The notes: a model not told the origin generated them from the sequence alone. Counted from the stretch's first letter, positions 40,801 to 52,416 are shown. The stretch: 64,000 nt of DNA from Turritopsis dohrnii (GCA_027922465.2 BQMF02000120.1:248001-312000), one strand, 5' to 3'. Made by a program: numbers and translations.

Positions 40801-43800
40801 AGTCAAAATTGCTAATACGACAAGGATGAACAGATTACAACAAAGAAGCATTAGGAAGGAAGCGTAAATTCGAAGACATCAACACCATCATCCTTAATCT
40901 AAAAGAAACATTATCCCCGAACCGGTTCCGCCTCCTTGATCTGAACCAGGAAAGTGGAACTTCATCTTGGCTAACAGCACTGCCTCTTGATGCTGAAAGA
41001 TTTTACCTACAAATAGTGTTTTCAAGATCTGCTTTGCATACGCTTTGGGTGGCCGTTGCCAAGAACGCCTGCATCATGTGAATGTGGTTCACCCTTCAAC
41101 CTGAAACATGCCCTCTTGTGTAAAAAGGGAGGTTTTGTGTCGATGAAGTATGTTGAGATGACAAACTGAAATCAGTACGTATTTGTCTTAGGGGAAGTCG
41201 CTCAATTTTCCTGAACAATGAGGAAGTCATCGACCAAGCATTTAGCGAAAAGCTCGCAAACATAAAACTTTAGTTCTGAGAAATCAATATTTTGTACTTT
41301 GTAATTAAACGCAAAAACTGACACAAACTAAAAAAAAAATCTAAAAAATGCTGACCGAATCCCTACCCCTCTCTTTCACCCGCCATTATGTTTTGTAGAT
41401 TTAGACTAGTTTTTCTGTACATTTACAATTTAATGGTCATTACTTACAACAACAAAGCCTGCAAATAAGGAACGATAGAGAATGAAGGCTAGTATAGAGT
41501 GGCCTGTGTTAAAGTTCCGATATTTTTCGACGCCGACTGACTGATTAATTAAGGCTGTTTTTGATCCGAACAGTAAATAAAATTTGCAATTGCCCCCTAA
41601 AATATAACTAAAATATATTCTCTGATGTTTCATGGAACCTCTTAGGGGCTATTTGTGTAGTTTGTTGGGACAAATTGTAAGTAAGAAGAAATTTGCATGG
41701 TCTCAAAAAACAGGATTTCTTTTCATGGATCAGTCTATTTTGGCTTTTTGCAGGGGATTTAATTTTAAAAACATATTTTTCATGTTAACAACAACAAAAG
41801 TTTCTCCTTGTGTAAATTTATATTTGGTTGATCAGATGGATTATTCATCTTGTCTGAATTTCAGTTGTTTACACTCTCTGGATCAGTTGGAAAGTCATCT
41901 GAATTCATCTTGCTTCAGGTTTATTTTGGCCAGTTTGCTTATCCAACTCAACCATTGTCTGCCATTTTGATCATGCCTGGTGACAAGAAAAGTCTTTTTT
42001 CCATAATAGATTGCTCACCACCATCTCATCCAAGTATATAATTTGAGTCTGTTTTTTCACATGATTGAAACAAGATGAGATGAACATTCATTTACAGTAT
42101 CCATCATAAAAACATCAAGAGGAAATGATATACCCAAATACAAAACTGCCTTGCATTAACGAAATAACGAAATAATTTAAAATATAAATAAATCTAAATA
42201 CGTGTTTTTATTAAAATTTACAAAATAAGTTTTATGATTCAGGTTCTTGCCACAGCTGTAGTTGGGGCTACATCTGGTGATATAGATGACAACACTTCTC
42301 AAGTAAGCAATACAGAATCCATTTTAGTAAAAGAAGATTGCTATCAAGTCTATGGAACGCTAAAATATGGCAGTTCAGAGAAGCCAGAATGGGCCAATGA
42401 AATTTTTGAGGTATGTGATATTTAATGTAATATTTCATTCCATTCCTGCAGTGGTTTTTTCACTTTCTTTCAATCACTAACTATTTTAAAGGAAACTATT
42501 TTAAATCAAATAAGGAAATTCTAAGTTTTCAATCCTTACATTTTTGGGATGGAAATTTGGGATTACAAACATGTTCATCAGTAGCAAAACCAGATATGTG
42601 CAAGATTTACTTTCTAGTACGATAAGAAGGAAGATTTGCTGGCACCACTTTTGAATTGCGACATTATCATTTATGACATTATTTCTGATTCAAATCAAGT
42701 GGAAGAAGCTACCTGGGTTGTATCAGGTACAAATGCATTTGAACACTGACTTTTGGTAGAATAATTTTCAGTCTCTAACCTTTTTTCGGGAAAGATTTTT
42801 GTTTGGGGTTATGTTATGTCAATTGTTTCTTCTTTTGTTCTCTGTAGCTTTAAATGCGGAACTTGGAAACTTTAATTCACCCAAGGTTTTCATATGCATC
42901 TCAACTGTGCTAACTTGGGCTAGGTCAAAGTTGCTGGATCCAGTTAGTATTTATTTTCATTTTATTTTACATGAAAGCATTGTGATGCCATATATAATCT
43001 AATTTCTATAACAGTTTTTGCTTTTGGGTTCATGTATGTTACGTCAATGTTACGTCAACAACTGTTGAATATATTATCTATCATTAGTATCCCAGTTAAT
43101 TTTTTTTACCACGTCTAATTTGGAAAAGTATGAGTCAAATCCCTCTCACCTTCATGCATGGCTTCCAAGTCAAGGAGTAGGTGACAAAATATGAAATCAA
43201 GAAATGGTGAATGGAAAATGTATCCAGGTTACACAAAGAACTAATAAAGCAAATGTTTATGATGTAGCAGTACTGTCCCCCAAATGTTTAGACCTAAACT
43301 TCTTCATCACCCCATTATCAATATTGTGGACCATTAAAAACGTCAGCTGGTTCTCAATATATTTCCCCAAAAAAATCATTGTTTTTAATGCAATGGTGCA
43401 GTAGTGGAATAAGTAAAATTTGACAGTAAGTTCTTAAAATAAAAGGCCATGCACAACACATATTAGGGTATAGATTTTTCAATTTAATAACAAACTGTTA
43501 CACAAGTAAATTATGGTTTTCTTGCAGGATGATCCAGAAATGCCATTTACTGAAGAGGATTATCGTAAACGTAAAGCCCATCCAAATTTCAAGTCCCACT
43601 TGAGTTGTGAAAAACTCACAATAAAGCTTGGCAAAACGAACAAAACTAAATTAATGACTTATGTGATTGCTTCAGGTTTAACATATGGAGAAGGTGAACA
43701 CCTTTTTCATTTCCTTTTCAAGTCGGCTTGGTTGGGAAGCTCACAGGAGCTTTTAATTTATGGCAATGGGCAGAATGTCTTGCCTTTAATACATATAAGA

Positions 43801-46800
43801 GATCTAGCTTCTGCTGTGGTCAATGTTTGTGACCAGAAACCAAAAGTTCGATATATACTGGCTGTCGATGAAGGAAAAACTACACTAGAAGATATAGTTA
43901 GGGTAAATATGTTTTGTGTCAGATCTTAATGTAAAATGTCTCATTCAACATTTGGTGGTCTTTTATGCAATATATTCTGTTAAACTTTCATTTAGTCTGT
44001 CAGCAAAAATCTTGGTAATGGCAAGGTAAAGTTTGTCAGCAAAGATGATGCTCTACTAGACAAAGAGATTGCAGTAAGCCATCACGTCATATCATTTTTA
44101 AACAGCTCCTCTCAAATGGCGTTTCTCAATTGATGATTTTATTTTCAGCAAACTGATTTTGATATGTTATTGATAAACTTGAGAATGGATGCAACATTGC
44201 TGAAAGAAGGCCTGAATATCAATTGGGTGTCAGAGGTAACTATTTAGGTTATTCATGTCAGTATTTTGGTTAGGTGAGCAGCTTTGTTGGAACCTTGATT
44301 TCTTTTAAGACTGGCTTACCTGATAACATAATCAAAGTTATTGGTGAGTTTAAACAGACAAGAAACTTACTGGTAAGTTCACCTTATTAAGTATTTTTTT
44401 TAAAGAAATTGTGAATGATTTACAGAGTGAATCCACTAACAATTGTATTATTGCATTAAAGTTGCATTGTTCAGATGATCTGAAGTATTTATACACAAAG
44501 CACAAGATAGCTAACAGCAATGATATATAAAAAATAAACTCCTTGAGAGTGACAAAAATGAGGACTGTTCTAACAAGGATTTATTATTAAAAAGTTAAAT
44601 GAGTAGTAAGGATTTTGAGTTGTATTTTCAGCCATTGCGTGCCTGCATAGTTGGTCCACCTGCTGTCGGCAAAACCACTGTGATTGCCCAGTTGTGTGAA
44701 CATTACAAGATCCACCACATCAAAATGCAGGATGTGATAGAAGAAGCCATCGATAATTTGGTAATTCATCACTTTTTTTTTGGTTCAGACTGTGAATATT
44801 AGACCCTCAGTTGTTACAAGATTATTGAATTCAGCAGATTTTCAAACAAAATGTATATGAACAGATTTTTTTAGCATCTCGTTTTCAGTCGTGTGTGAAG
44901 TATACTTGTTTAGAAAAATGTTTTCATCAAACTTTTCCCTACTATTACAGAAAACTGGAATTGCTCGAGCTGATGAACTTGAAGATGAAGAGGATGACAT
45001 GAAAGCCCAAGAGAACCAAAAAATGCTTGACGATATCAATGAATCAAAGGAGAAAAATAATGGTTTGATATATTTCGTAGAACTTTTCGATACTTATATA
45101 TTTTCAGAAACAAAAGTTAAAAATATTTTACAAAATTATACGAAGCTTTTTGTTCTCTCGAACATCTTCAGGTATATGTTACAATAAAATTAAAACCATA
45201 CTACAAGTATAAAATTGTCTAATAAAAGTTGTCTAGGGGATTCTTAAGTAATACCGTCTTTAAAAAGTCGTAAAAATTTTATGTCTAATTGGTCGTTATC
45301 TGTCAATTTTTCTTTTTTCTTCTTCTACAGCTTCGTTTTCTATCAATTGTTTGATACTCAGTATCTTTAAAATGGATTCATAAAAGTTTATTAAAAATCA
45401 ACAAGATTTAGGGTTGGCATAAATGAGGGACGGAAAGGTTTTATACATTTTTTCCTCTAAAGTTTAATTGTTATCATTATTAGGCAGTCTTCTCCTTTTG
45501 AAAATGCCATGCGTGCGGTAAAACGCACTTGTAAAATCTCCTACGCGTGCGATTAAAATGGCATTTGTTGACTCATTAAAATCATACGCTATTATGCCCA
45601 CGAAGAATTTTTTTCACACGCTGATGACAAATTGGCCCGTGCGATTAAATGTACGCCTGGGACTTTTGACGCGTGTGACAGTGCGTGTGTGTCCGATCGC
45701 ACTCGTCAAAAGGAGAAGACTGATTAGGTATTGTTTTCCGTGGCTGACCACACTCAGTTGCTATTGCATCTGTTTTCCGGTAGGGGCCACGGCTTAGGTT
45801 GGAGCTCCGAAAAATTTGATACTCATGAGAGTGGCACGAACCCAACGATGGGTCTATGCTCTCTTGGATGACCTCCAGCATCTTCCGATGCATCGTCTGC
45901 TCAATTTCCCTCACATGGCATGAGTCGACCTAGCGCTGTGATACATTCACTCACGCATGGTGAATCGCCGCCAAGGGGAATTGAACCCCAACCTCTTTTT
46001 TACCTGTCTCGACAATGTGATAACAAGGTATAATGTTCTTGCAAAGGGACTGGACCTAACAGTGGGAATTCTTTTTAGGTCGACTAGATGACGAGTTTAT
46101 CATTCAGTTTTACAGAGAAAAACTTCGATCAATGCCATGTCAGAATCAGGTATGTGTGTTGTTACTTGAAGATCCACGATGAAGGTGTTTCTCAAAAACA
46201 TGTTTTATTATCGGTTCTTTGAACTGGTTCTAGGGATTTATTTTAGACGGATTCCCAAAAACCACCGAACAAGCAAAACAGTTATTTGCGCGTAAGTCGG
46301 CTAGCCCTGGTTGTTTCTTTATCTTATATGTTTGTGATGGAGAGGTCAATTTTTTGATGATAATTTGGTTTTCGTTTTAAAGATGAAGAAGACGATGATG
46401 ATATGGAAGAGCAAGAAAAAGAAACGGAATATGACGAAGCTATGATGCCTGGTTAGTTGATGCATATTTGTTGGTTTGTTTTAGTGTTGGTTTAAATATC
46501 TGTGTTCATAATAGTTTGTTGTGAAAAGTGCAAGTGAGTATTTCGTAAGAATTTGTTTTTCAGAGTTTATCATTTCACTGAATTCTTCTTTTCAAAGTTT
46601 ATCACTTCACTGAATTGTTCTTTTCAAAGTTTATCACTTCACTGAATTGTTCTTTTCAGAGTTTATCATTTCACTGAATTCTTCTTTTCAGAGTTTATCA
46701 TTTCACTAAATTCTTCTGACGATTTCTTACGTAATCGTATCATGAACCTGCCAGAGAATCAAGTAACGGGCACACATAATACCGAAGAGGGACTGCAGAG

Positions 46801-48100
46801 ACGTCTAGCTGAATATCGGTTGTTAAACACAGATGACGAGACAGTACTCAATTACTTTGACGAACTTGAAATTCATCCAGAATACATCGGTAATAGTTTA
46901 GTATGAATTGAACCTTCCTGTGTAATCGTACAATTTAGCTGACCCTATCTCTTCACTTTGCTTTTTGGTGAAAACGCAAGGCTAGAATACCTTAGATCTT
47001 TCAAACATTTTAATAAGAATAATGTCAGATCATACTGTATGACCAAGAGAGGACGCTTTATATATCAAAAAATCAAAAAACGAACGCGGGGCGGAGATGC
47101 GAGACGAAGACGAGGTGTTAATTTTCAAAGTCTTCTATATCTTCACTGGTACTAAATTTGCGAATGTAATCGATATTATAAGATAACTTATGAAAGATGC
47201 TTTCTAGTGATATGTGATTTACTTTCATTCATTGTGGCTAAAAAAATATTTCATTCTTTCGTTTCAGACGCAACGCAAGACCATACTCCCAGCATGCGAC
47301 AAACTGTTGACAAAATAATTAAAATCATGGGAAAAGAACGAAATTATGGTAATATCCTGTCAATGGTGTTTTCCGAGTAGCTAGCAGTCAATTTCTTTCC
47401 ATTTTCCATTTTTACCTCCAAGTTTCCAATATATACAAACATCATTTTCTGATTTATCTTCTTTTACCAGGCCCAACTCCAGAAGAGCTTGCTGAAATGG
47501 AGAGACAAGGTATCATGATAGAGGTACTCATTAACTATTTGAAATTTTTCCATCCTTTATCTACCATTTGCAATATATATAACCCTCGTTACGAATATGC
47601 AATTTTTTTTATTTCAACTATAAAGAATGATCGGAAGAAACGTCAACAAGAGGAGAAAGAAAAATTGGAAGCTGAAGAAGCAAGAGAAAGGGCGAAGAAA
47701 CTCGAAGCATGGGTAAACCTGTGTAGTATCATACTTCTGTCGTTGATTCATACATAAAGTGAGAGCAGCTTTTGCACCGTTCTGTCTAGTGGTTTATACT
47801 AATGCCGGTCTTGTTTAGCGTACAAAGTTGAATGAAGTCAGACAGCAGGAACAGGAGATGTTAGAAACCCAATCCATACCATTACGTAATTATTTGATGA
47901 AACACGTGATGCCAACGTTAACCCAGGGTTTGATTGAATGTACGAAAGTTCGACCGGATGATCCGATTGATTTCTTGGTAAGCGAAGAGCATCAATGGTT
48001 GCTAATTTTGGTCTTTATGATTTTTGTCAATTTTATATGTTTCTGTTTTTCTTCTCAGGCGGAATTTTTGTTTGAACAAAATCCACAAATCAACATGTGA
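37873..48100 (+). CDS. AK7: Adenylate kinase 7 (ciliary)
   Basis: Transfers phosphate between ATP and AMP; in animals AK7 is tied to motile cilia and flagella. Nineteen coding exons sum to 704 residues (human about 723): 37873-37953, 42243-42410, 42618-42726, 42848-42942, 43528-43902, 43996-44073, 44149-44235, 44310-44372, 44632-44760, 44951-45062, 46079-46149, 46234-46291, 46383-46451, 46692-46889, 47268-47348, 47471-47523, 47626-47712, 47819-47977 and 48059-48100. An SDR-like N-terminal domain ([47 protein letters not shown]) precedes the kinase P-loop GPPAVGKT at about 360-367. [25 protein letters not shown] and [12 protein letters not shown] follow. A charged helix leads to a Dpy-30-type end ([26 protein letters not shown]). 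Intron 1 is 4.3 kb and holds a dead retroelement. Confidence 0.95.
38043..38106. repeat. GAT/GCT trinucleotide microsatellite
   Basis: Runs of GATGATGAT interrupted by GCTGCT and a short unique piece, in AK7 intron 1. Confidence 0.7.
38253..41220 (+). pseudogene. Degraded reverse-transcriptase element in AK7 intron 1
   Basis: Fragments in different frames, with stops, follow the order of one RT protein: [62 protein letters not shown] (RT motif A), [25 protein letters not shown] (motif B), [23 protein letters not shown], then a Cys-containing tail near 41080-41140. The catalytic ADD motif is worn to ADAF. A 0.9-kb foreign stretch (about 39180-40080) interrupts it and includes a piece of the 17.4-kb TIR element. 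I have seen this LRPIGVGE type in cnidarian sequences, but its clade is uncertain. Dead. Confidence 0.8.
39505..39700 (+). repeat. Partial copy of the 17366-17840 element
   Basis: Shares CCGTTGCTAAAAGGTAATTT, GTGGTACCAGCAGGACTCGT and CATCTTAGTTTCCAGCTC with the antizyme-intron element. No terminal repeats are left. Confidence 0.7.
41385..41560 (-). repeat. Dispersed repeat, copy 2
   Basis: Reverse complement of 1225-1400 (ATTTAGACTAGTTTTTCTGT, GGAACGATAGAGAATGAAGG). It lies just beyond the dead RT element. Confidence 0.65.
45485..45722. mobile_element. MITE with CAGTCTTCTCCTTTTGA ends
   Basis: 238 bp in AK7 intron 10. Ends CAGTCTTCTCCTTTTGA and TCAAAAGGAGAAGACTG. ATTAGG duplicated exactly on both sides (45479-45484 and 45723-45728). 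GC-richer interior with GCGTGCG words. Confidence 0.88.
45790..46045 (-). mobile_element. Possible tRNA-derived SINE
   Basis: On the minus strand GGGGTTCAATTCCCC (complement at about 45977-45991) looks like a B box. An upstream stretch (GTTATCACATTGTCGAGACA) could be a degraded A-box region. The following body has GAGCAGACGATGCATCGGAA and ends towards 45800. No clear tail. It differs from the SINE at 25.4 kb. Confidence 0.4.
46561..46720 (+). repeat. 32-bp tandem repeat duplicating an AK7 splice acceptor
   Basis: Five units beginning at 46561, 46593, 46625, 46657 and 46689. Each is CAGAGTTTATCATTTCACTG plus AATTCTTCTTTT, or a variant. The last unit is the real start of AK7 exon 14 (AG at 46690-46691, then codons for E-F-I-I-S-L-N-S-S). 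Units 1 and 4 keep CAG; units 2 and 3 have CAA. A 32-base unit is not a multiple of three, so upstream acceptors would shift the frame or meet stops. Confidence 0.88.
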
Positions 48101-50195
48101 TGGGTTCATCGCTTGATTCGAACATTGAGTGGTGTTCGTGTATTGAAGGAGCAGATGACGACATCGGACGGATGGGATAGATTCTTAAGATATGTACATA
48201 TAACGATAAATTATTATTTCTTGTCATCTGATATGCGTTTTTCTTAAATTTGTTGAAAATACATTTTATGAATAGCAGTTATGTTTACTTAACCGGACAA
48301 AGCGATTTCCATCAAGTCTGTGCTTCAACTTGACTTGTAACACTTAACTTTGTACAGGCCCCTTAGTAATACTTACAATATAAAACTCGTGCCAGCTTTG
48401 ATAATAGTATGACACTGCTTTATAATATTATTAATATTTGTTTTTAATCGTCGTAATCGTCAGGTCTGAACCAGGCTTTATTGATATTGTAAAGTAAACA
48501 AATCATTGCAGCGCAATCCTCAATTAGAATGTCAACGGTTTTATCTGATTTTATTTGATGTGTTTCTTCGATGATGGGGTTGGTAAAGAACTAGTGGTCA
48601 GGTTGTAGCGTTTGCATTAAAAGTTTGTAAACACTACACTTATTCAGTTGTTGATTCTAATACCTTATTGTTTTATTGAAAAGATTGTCAGATCAGATTA
48701 TAAAAAATCAAGGGAAGTTTTTTTCTTTGCGAATGACTTCAAGTCCCTCCTTTTCAACCTCGACCATTACGACGTCAGTCATGAAAGAAAATCGAACTTG
48801 CGTCATTGAGTAATTATAAGTTTAAATTTGATTGTCCAGAATGTTCTGTTCACAAGTACTTTTAATGAAGCAATTGAAGTGGAATTTAGCAGTGATGAAT
48901 AAACATGTATTTGCAGTCATTGCAAATTTGAATTCTATGCTAGTGCATCTTGGAATGGATCAATGGGTATATGGATCATATATCCTATATATCCATATAT
49001 CCTATATGCCATTGTTAGTTGGTTAAAACAAATTCACTGCAATGAAAGGGTAGCTAACAGAAATGCGTGAATTACTCTCACTTTCCACGAATGCTGTATG
49101 TACAATCTGTGTCAATGTCGTATTCATTAAGGCCCCTAGAAGCATTAAAGTGTTTTAAAATTTTAAAAGCCCGTCTTTTTGCATAGCATTCTTCTACAAT
49201 GGAGTAAGTGCAGTTATACTTCGAACAGGGAGAAACCGGAATAAGGCATTATTCTGAAAGGATTTGGCTATTAAACACAAAGGATTGTTGTTAATATTTT
49301 TCACATGTAGTACAATGTTTTTGTCGTGAGGATATTTATTCGTCAAATAATGTTGGATTACATATTCACTCATCAGATCTTTTCAGCAGTGCATAATAAG
49401 ATAGGTGTACATAACTATTAGGATGGCAGTGGCGGATACAGCGTAGGTCAACCTTGTCCGTCCGACCTACTTGATTTTTGTCAAAAGTATGTTTTTTTTT
49501 ATTCAAGCAAGCAAACAGAGAGTTTGACTCTTCTCCTCGGCTGTCTTGTTTTGTGCTCACTTTAATCTAATTTCATACGGGAGTCAATATTTAATTCGAT
49601 ACGGTACATTAAACCACGCTCTAGCGCCGTCAAACCCCCTAACAATAGTTTGCACATTCAGTATTGTTCTTGAGACCTACTTTCGATTTAGATCTCACGG
49701 GGGTAAGAAAATAAAATATTCCAGTTAAAACAAAACAAAGAACGCAGTTATTTACCCCCACGGGAAAAGTTAACGTATACCGAGCGTATGTCAAGATTTT
49801 ATTTTCTGGGCGACCAGAATAGGTGCATTTTTTTTGGCGACCGTAAAATCAGTCATTAAGTGGGTCCAACTATGTCTGAAAAAACATGGGGGTATTGACT
49901 TTTTCAGAAAAAGAAACACTAACGATACGAATACCTTTAATCCATGACTTTTTAGTAGAAGTTAACTTGGTTTGTATCAGTTGGTTGTAATATTGATAAA
50001 ATGTTTTTAAAAAGTATTTTTATTCTTCGATCTCATCTCGATTTCATATGATTTCATCTCGAAACATAACGAGCTTGCCTCCTTACTGAACTTTAGTCAG
50101 AAATGTTAGGGGGTAAAGCCAACCCAGTCGTAAGCTTTAAAACTAGTGCTTATTGACTGGAAAATAATAATAATAAAAACTTAAATTTACCCCCT
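48101..50195. other. Arm A interior without a supported gene
   Basis: Holds a dispersed repeat (48790-49060) with a third, more diverged copy at 62260-62600, and GTCAGGTCTGAACCAGGC near 48460. Several open frames exist but none has a family signature. An AT-rich CCTATATATCC cluster lies near 48980-49000. Confidence 0.45.
48790..49060 (+). repeat. Dispersed repeat inside arm A
   Basis: TTTAATGAAGCAATTGAAGT, ATTCTATGCTAGTGCATCTT and ACTGCAATGAAAGGGTAGCT recur in the opposite sense at 57180-57450 (arm B) and, diverged, at 62260-62600. The third copy is outside the duplication, so this is an older mobile family. Confidence 0.65.
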
Positions 50196-50223
50196 GTGAG
50201 AATCCACGAATTCGAGCTCGTGT

Positions 50224-50490
50224 GTGAACGAGCATGCTTCCCCATTCTTTCTTTCTTCAGTCATGGAGTTGTTTGGATTTATTGGAAATGTTTGCAAAAA
50301 AGTGATTTGGAATCCTTACATTGTTGGCAAAGGTATTTGTCTAAGAAGATTAGTGAGAAAGACATCCTTTCTTCGGCACGTTTGTATCAGAAATGTTTCT
50401 GGTCAAATAAAAAGAAACCTTTTGACTCCGCGTCTTTATTTTCCCAGTAATTTGAAGGAAGACAAAGGTCAAGCATGCATTGCCTGTGGT
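50224..50490 (+). CDS. Unidentified exon with C-x2-C-x2-C end, arm A copy
   Basis: Open from ATG 50224 (or the better-placed ATG 50263: MELFGFIGNVCKKV). Basic and possibly mitochondrial-targeted (LRRLVRKTSFLRHVC). It ends KEDKGQACIACG, then a GT donor. Splicing to the next AG (50775) gives CIACGVCS and a TGA. The Cys spacing recalls the start of a 4Fe-4S motif, but no second motif was found, and I do not assign a function. Identical exons lie in arm B (56018-55749) and, lacking the first 28 codons, in arm C. Confidence 0.4.
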
Positions 50491-50954
50491 TAGTTTTTAT
50501 TGATTTTTAATTATATCTCGAATGTTTTTGTATCGAAAGTGAAATGAAAGGTTACTTTTTAAAGAAATTTAAATTAAGTGGCTTACATAATAAGTTTTAA
50601 TAACATGTTTTCTCAGAAATCTGATCATGTTTATTCTGTGTTTTCTGTGATAACTTACATGACTTCCATGCCTTTATTTTGAGAAAGTAAACATTAAAAA
50701 TGGTGTATTTGTATGACATTGAATCAGTGAATGCAGCCCCAGTTATGTTGCCTTTCTCTTTTTCAATTCTATAGGTGTCTGCAGCTGATGGAAATTGTTT
50801 ATAGTTCTGTATCCATTAGATTGGTAAGTGATAATTCTTTAGTTACTTAATTAAGAATTTTAACAACCGTTGAATTAGTGATACATGCCCCATTCTATGC
50901 TGAACACCCTCTTTTTTTTAAAACTGCTGTCTTCTTAACCTTTTTTTACGTGTA

Positions 50955-51139
50955 TTGGGAATGTGTCACACTCTTCTCTTGACACTGGTCTTACTCGCAG
51001 GAGCTGACCTTGTTAAAGAAGAGGCCATACATATTTGCTGTGATATCATTTGGAGTGGCTTTCTTTGTATTTTGGGCTTAAGCAATGTTTTGTATATAAA
51101 TCGAAACGTTACTACCCCTGCACTGGACCTGAAACTAAA
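50955..51139 (+). pseudogene. Membrane-protein exon cut by the arm A breakpoint
   Basis: After an AG near 51000, one frame reads GADLVKEEAIHICCDIIWSG and another LLKKRPYIFAVISFGVAFFV, followed by a stop. In arms B and C the sequence goes on into a 131-codon membrane ORF. Here it stops at GAAACTAAAAC and joins H2B sequence, so arm A has only the beginning. Confidence 0.45.
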
Positions 51140-51316
51140 ACGTCTTCTTCCCCGTGTTTTCTTTTGATTTTTACTGATTTGCTTTTTTGCACCTTTCTTG
51201 GAAGGAACAGCTTTCTTTCCTCGTTTTGGGCTTGCAGCTCTTGATGATGGTTTTTTCGGACTTGCCTTTTTGGGGCTTCCTTTTCTTGGACTTGTTTTCT
51301 TCGGACTTCCAGCCAT
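51140..51316 (-). pseudogene. Histone H2B, truncated after the N-terminal tail
   Basis: ATG 51316. 59 codons of SPKK-rich tail ([20 protein letters not shown], ...[11 protein letters not shown]), closely similar to the intact H2B at 51964-52416. At the point where the histone fold should begin ([10 protein letters not shown] in the intact gene) the sequence switches to arm A. The whole fold is missing. Its promoter (CCCGCC boxes at 51414-51419 and 51451-51456, TATA-like near 51383) is still present. This marks the duplication breakpoint. Confidence 0.92.
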
Positions 51317-51923
51317 TACTGATTGCTTTATACTTCGTCACGATACAGTGCGAACAACTACTGTACGTTGTATGTTCGACCCTATTTATATATGGCTTTC
51401 AGGATCGAAAAATCCCGCCAAAATAATCGAATGAATTAGGATCGAATTTTCCCGCCACTTTCGAATGTTGAGTTGCTTCGTGTCGGTCCGAATTTCCTTC
51501 CTGAGTAAAGCTTTTTTTACAAGAACAACGAATTTCAAGAAATTGAAGATTTGTAATTCAATAACAAACTAACATGGAAAGAAAAGTCACTCAGAATACA
51601 AAAATGTGTAATGTATCGAAGAAAACGAGTCGAAGAACTTGGACTTCGAGTTATAAGACACGGAAAAATCAATTTGACCCTATCACCCACTTATGAACGT
51701 CTTTTTTACCATGATTACTACTATTGTAAATTCTCTTCGCTCAAAATAAAAATGAAGAATGCTGCGTTTAACATTTCTCGATCACTTTTTACTTTCCCGC
51801 AGTGCTCCTTCTTATTAGGACACACTGTTTAAATATTTCAACTACCAGGGAGTTTTGAGTTTTGTCGAAGGACTGAGAAAGAAAGAATGTTTGCCATTAA
51901 AAACGCTTTTTGTTTAAATTTGT
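51317..51923. other. Truncated-H2B promoter and spacer
   Basis: The GGATCGAAAAATCCCGCC and GGATCGAATTTTCCCGCC boxes match those upstream of the intact H2B. A plus frame at 51611-51832 has no known motif. Confidence 0.5.
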
Positions 51924-51939
51924 GGCTTTAAAAAAAGCC
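51924..51939 (-). terminator. Histone 3' stem-loop (H2B, minus)
   Basis: On the minus strand GGCTTTTTTTAAAGCC has a 6-bp stem and a TTTT loop, 24 bases past the stop. It is the 3' end signal of replication-dependent histone mRNAs, which are not polyadenylated. Confidence 0.85.
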
Positions 51940-51963
51940 TTTTATGATGTAATCCAAATGGAT

Positions 51964-52416
51964 TTATTTGGAACTTGTGTATTTGGTAACAGCTTTCGTT
52001 CCTTCACTAACAGCATGCTTAGCAAGTTCACCAGGAAGCAAAAGACGAACTGAAGTTTGAATTTCACGAGATGAAATCGTTGATCGTTTGTTTTGATGAG
52101 ATAATCTTGAAGCTTCTCCAGCAAGTCTTTCGAAAATGTCGTTGACAAACGAATTCATGATGTTCATTGCTTTACTGGAGATACCAACATCAGGATGAAC
52201 TTGTTTCAGCACCTTGTAGATGTAGATTCCATAACTCTCTTTTCGTCTTCTTCCTCGCGTTTTCTTTTGATTTTTCTTTACTGATTTTTGCACGCCTTTC
52301 TTAGAAGCAACTTTTCCTTTCTTTGGACTAGCAGCTCTTGAAGAAGGCTTCTTAGGACTGCCCTTCCTAGGACTTGCTTTTCTTGTCGGACTTGCTTTTC
52401 TTGGACTCCCAGCCAT
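51964..52416 (-). CDS. Histone H2B with SPKK/SPRK tail (sperm-type)
   Basis: 150 residues from ATG 52416, intronless. The tail has five S-P-basic motifs (SPRK, SPTRK, SPRK, SPKK, SPKK) ahead of a basic stretch ([14 protein letters not shown]). The canonical H2B fold follows: [78 protein letters not shown] motifs bind the AT-rich minor groove and in sea urchins and hydrozoans mark sperm H2Bs with tight packing. It has its own 3' stem-loop and S-phase-type promoter boxes. Divergent partner of 52680-53087. Sperm-specific use is inferred from the tail. Confidence 0.95.
   Translation of the reverse strand: MAGSPRKASPTRKASPRKGSPKKPSSRAASPKKGKVASKKGVQKSVKKNQKKTRGRRRKESYGIYIYKVLKQVHPDVGISSKAMNIMNSFVNDIFERLAGEASRLSHQNKRSTISSREIQTSVRLLLPGELAKHAVSEGTKAVTKYTSSK

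Larger units (their letters stand above)
47722..51139 (+). repeat. Segmental duplication arm A
   Basis: About 3.4 kb found again, inverted and nearly identical, at 55100-58519. It starts in AK7 intron 17 and ends inside GAAACTAAAAC, where it runs into a broken H2B gene. It carries AK7 exons 18-19, about 2 kb without genes, and the Cys-motif exon. A few differences were seen, for example near 48134, 48963 and 49055. Confidence 0.93.

Noticed and set aside
50224..50490. Complex I ferredoxin-type subunit (NDUFS8)
   Set aside because: Only one C-x2-C-x2-C piece is present, without the second cluster or the SPRFRG motif.
50775..50823. Selenocysteine reading of the TGA after CIACGVCS
   Set aside because: No insertion element was looked for successfully, and the exon structure itself is uncertain.
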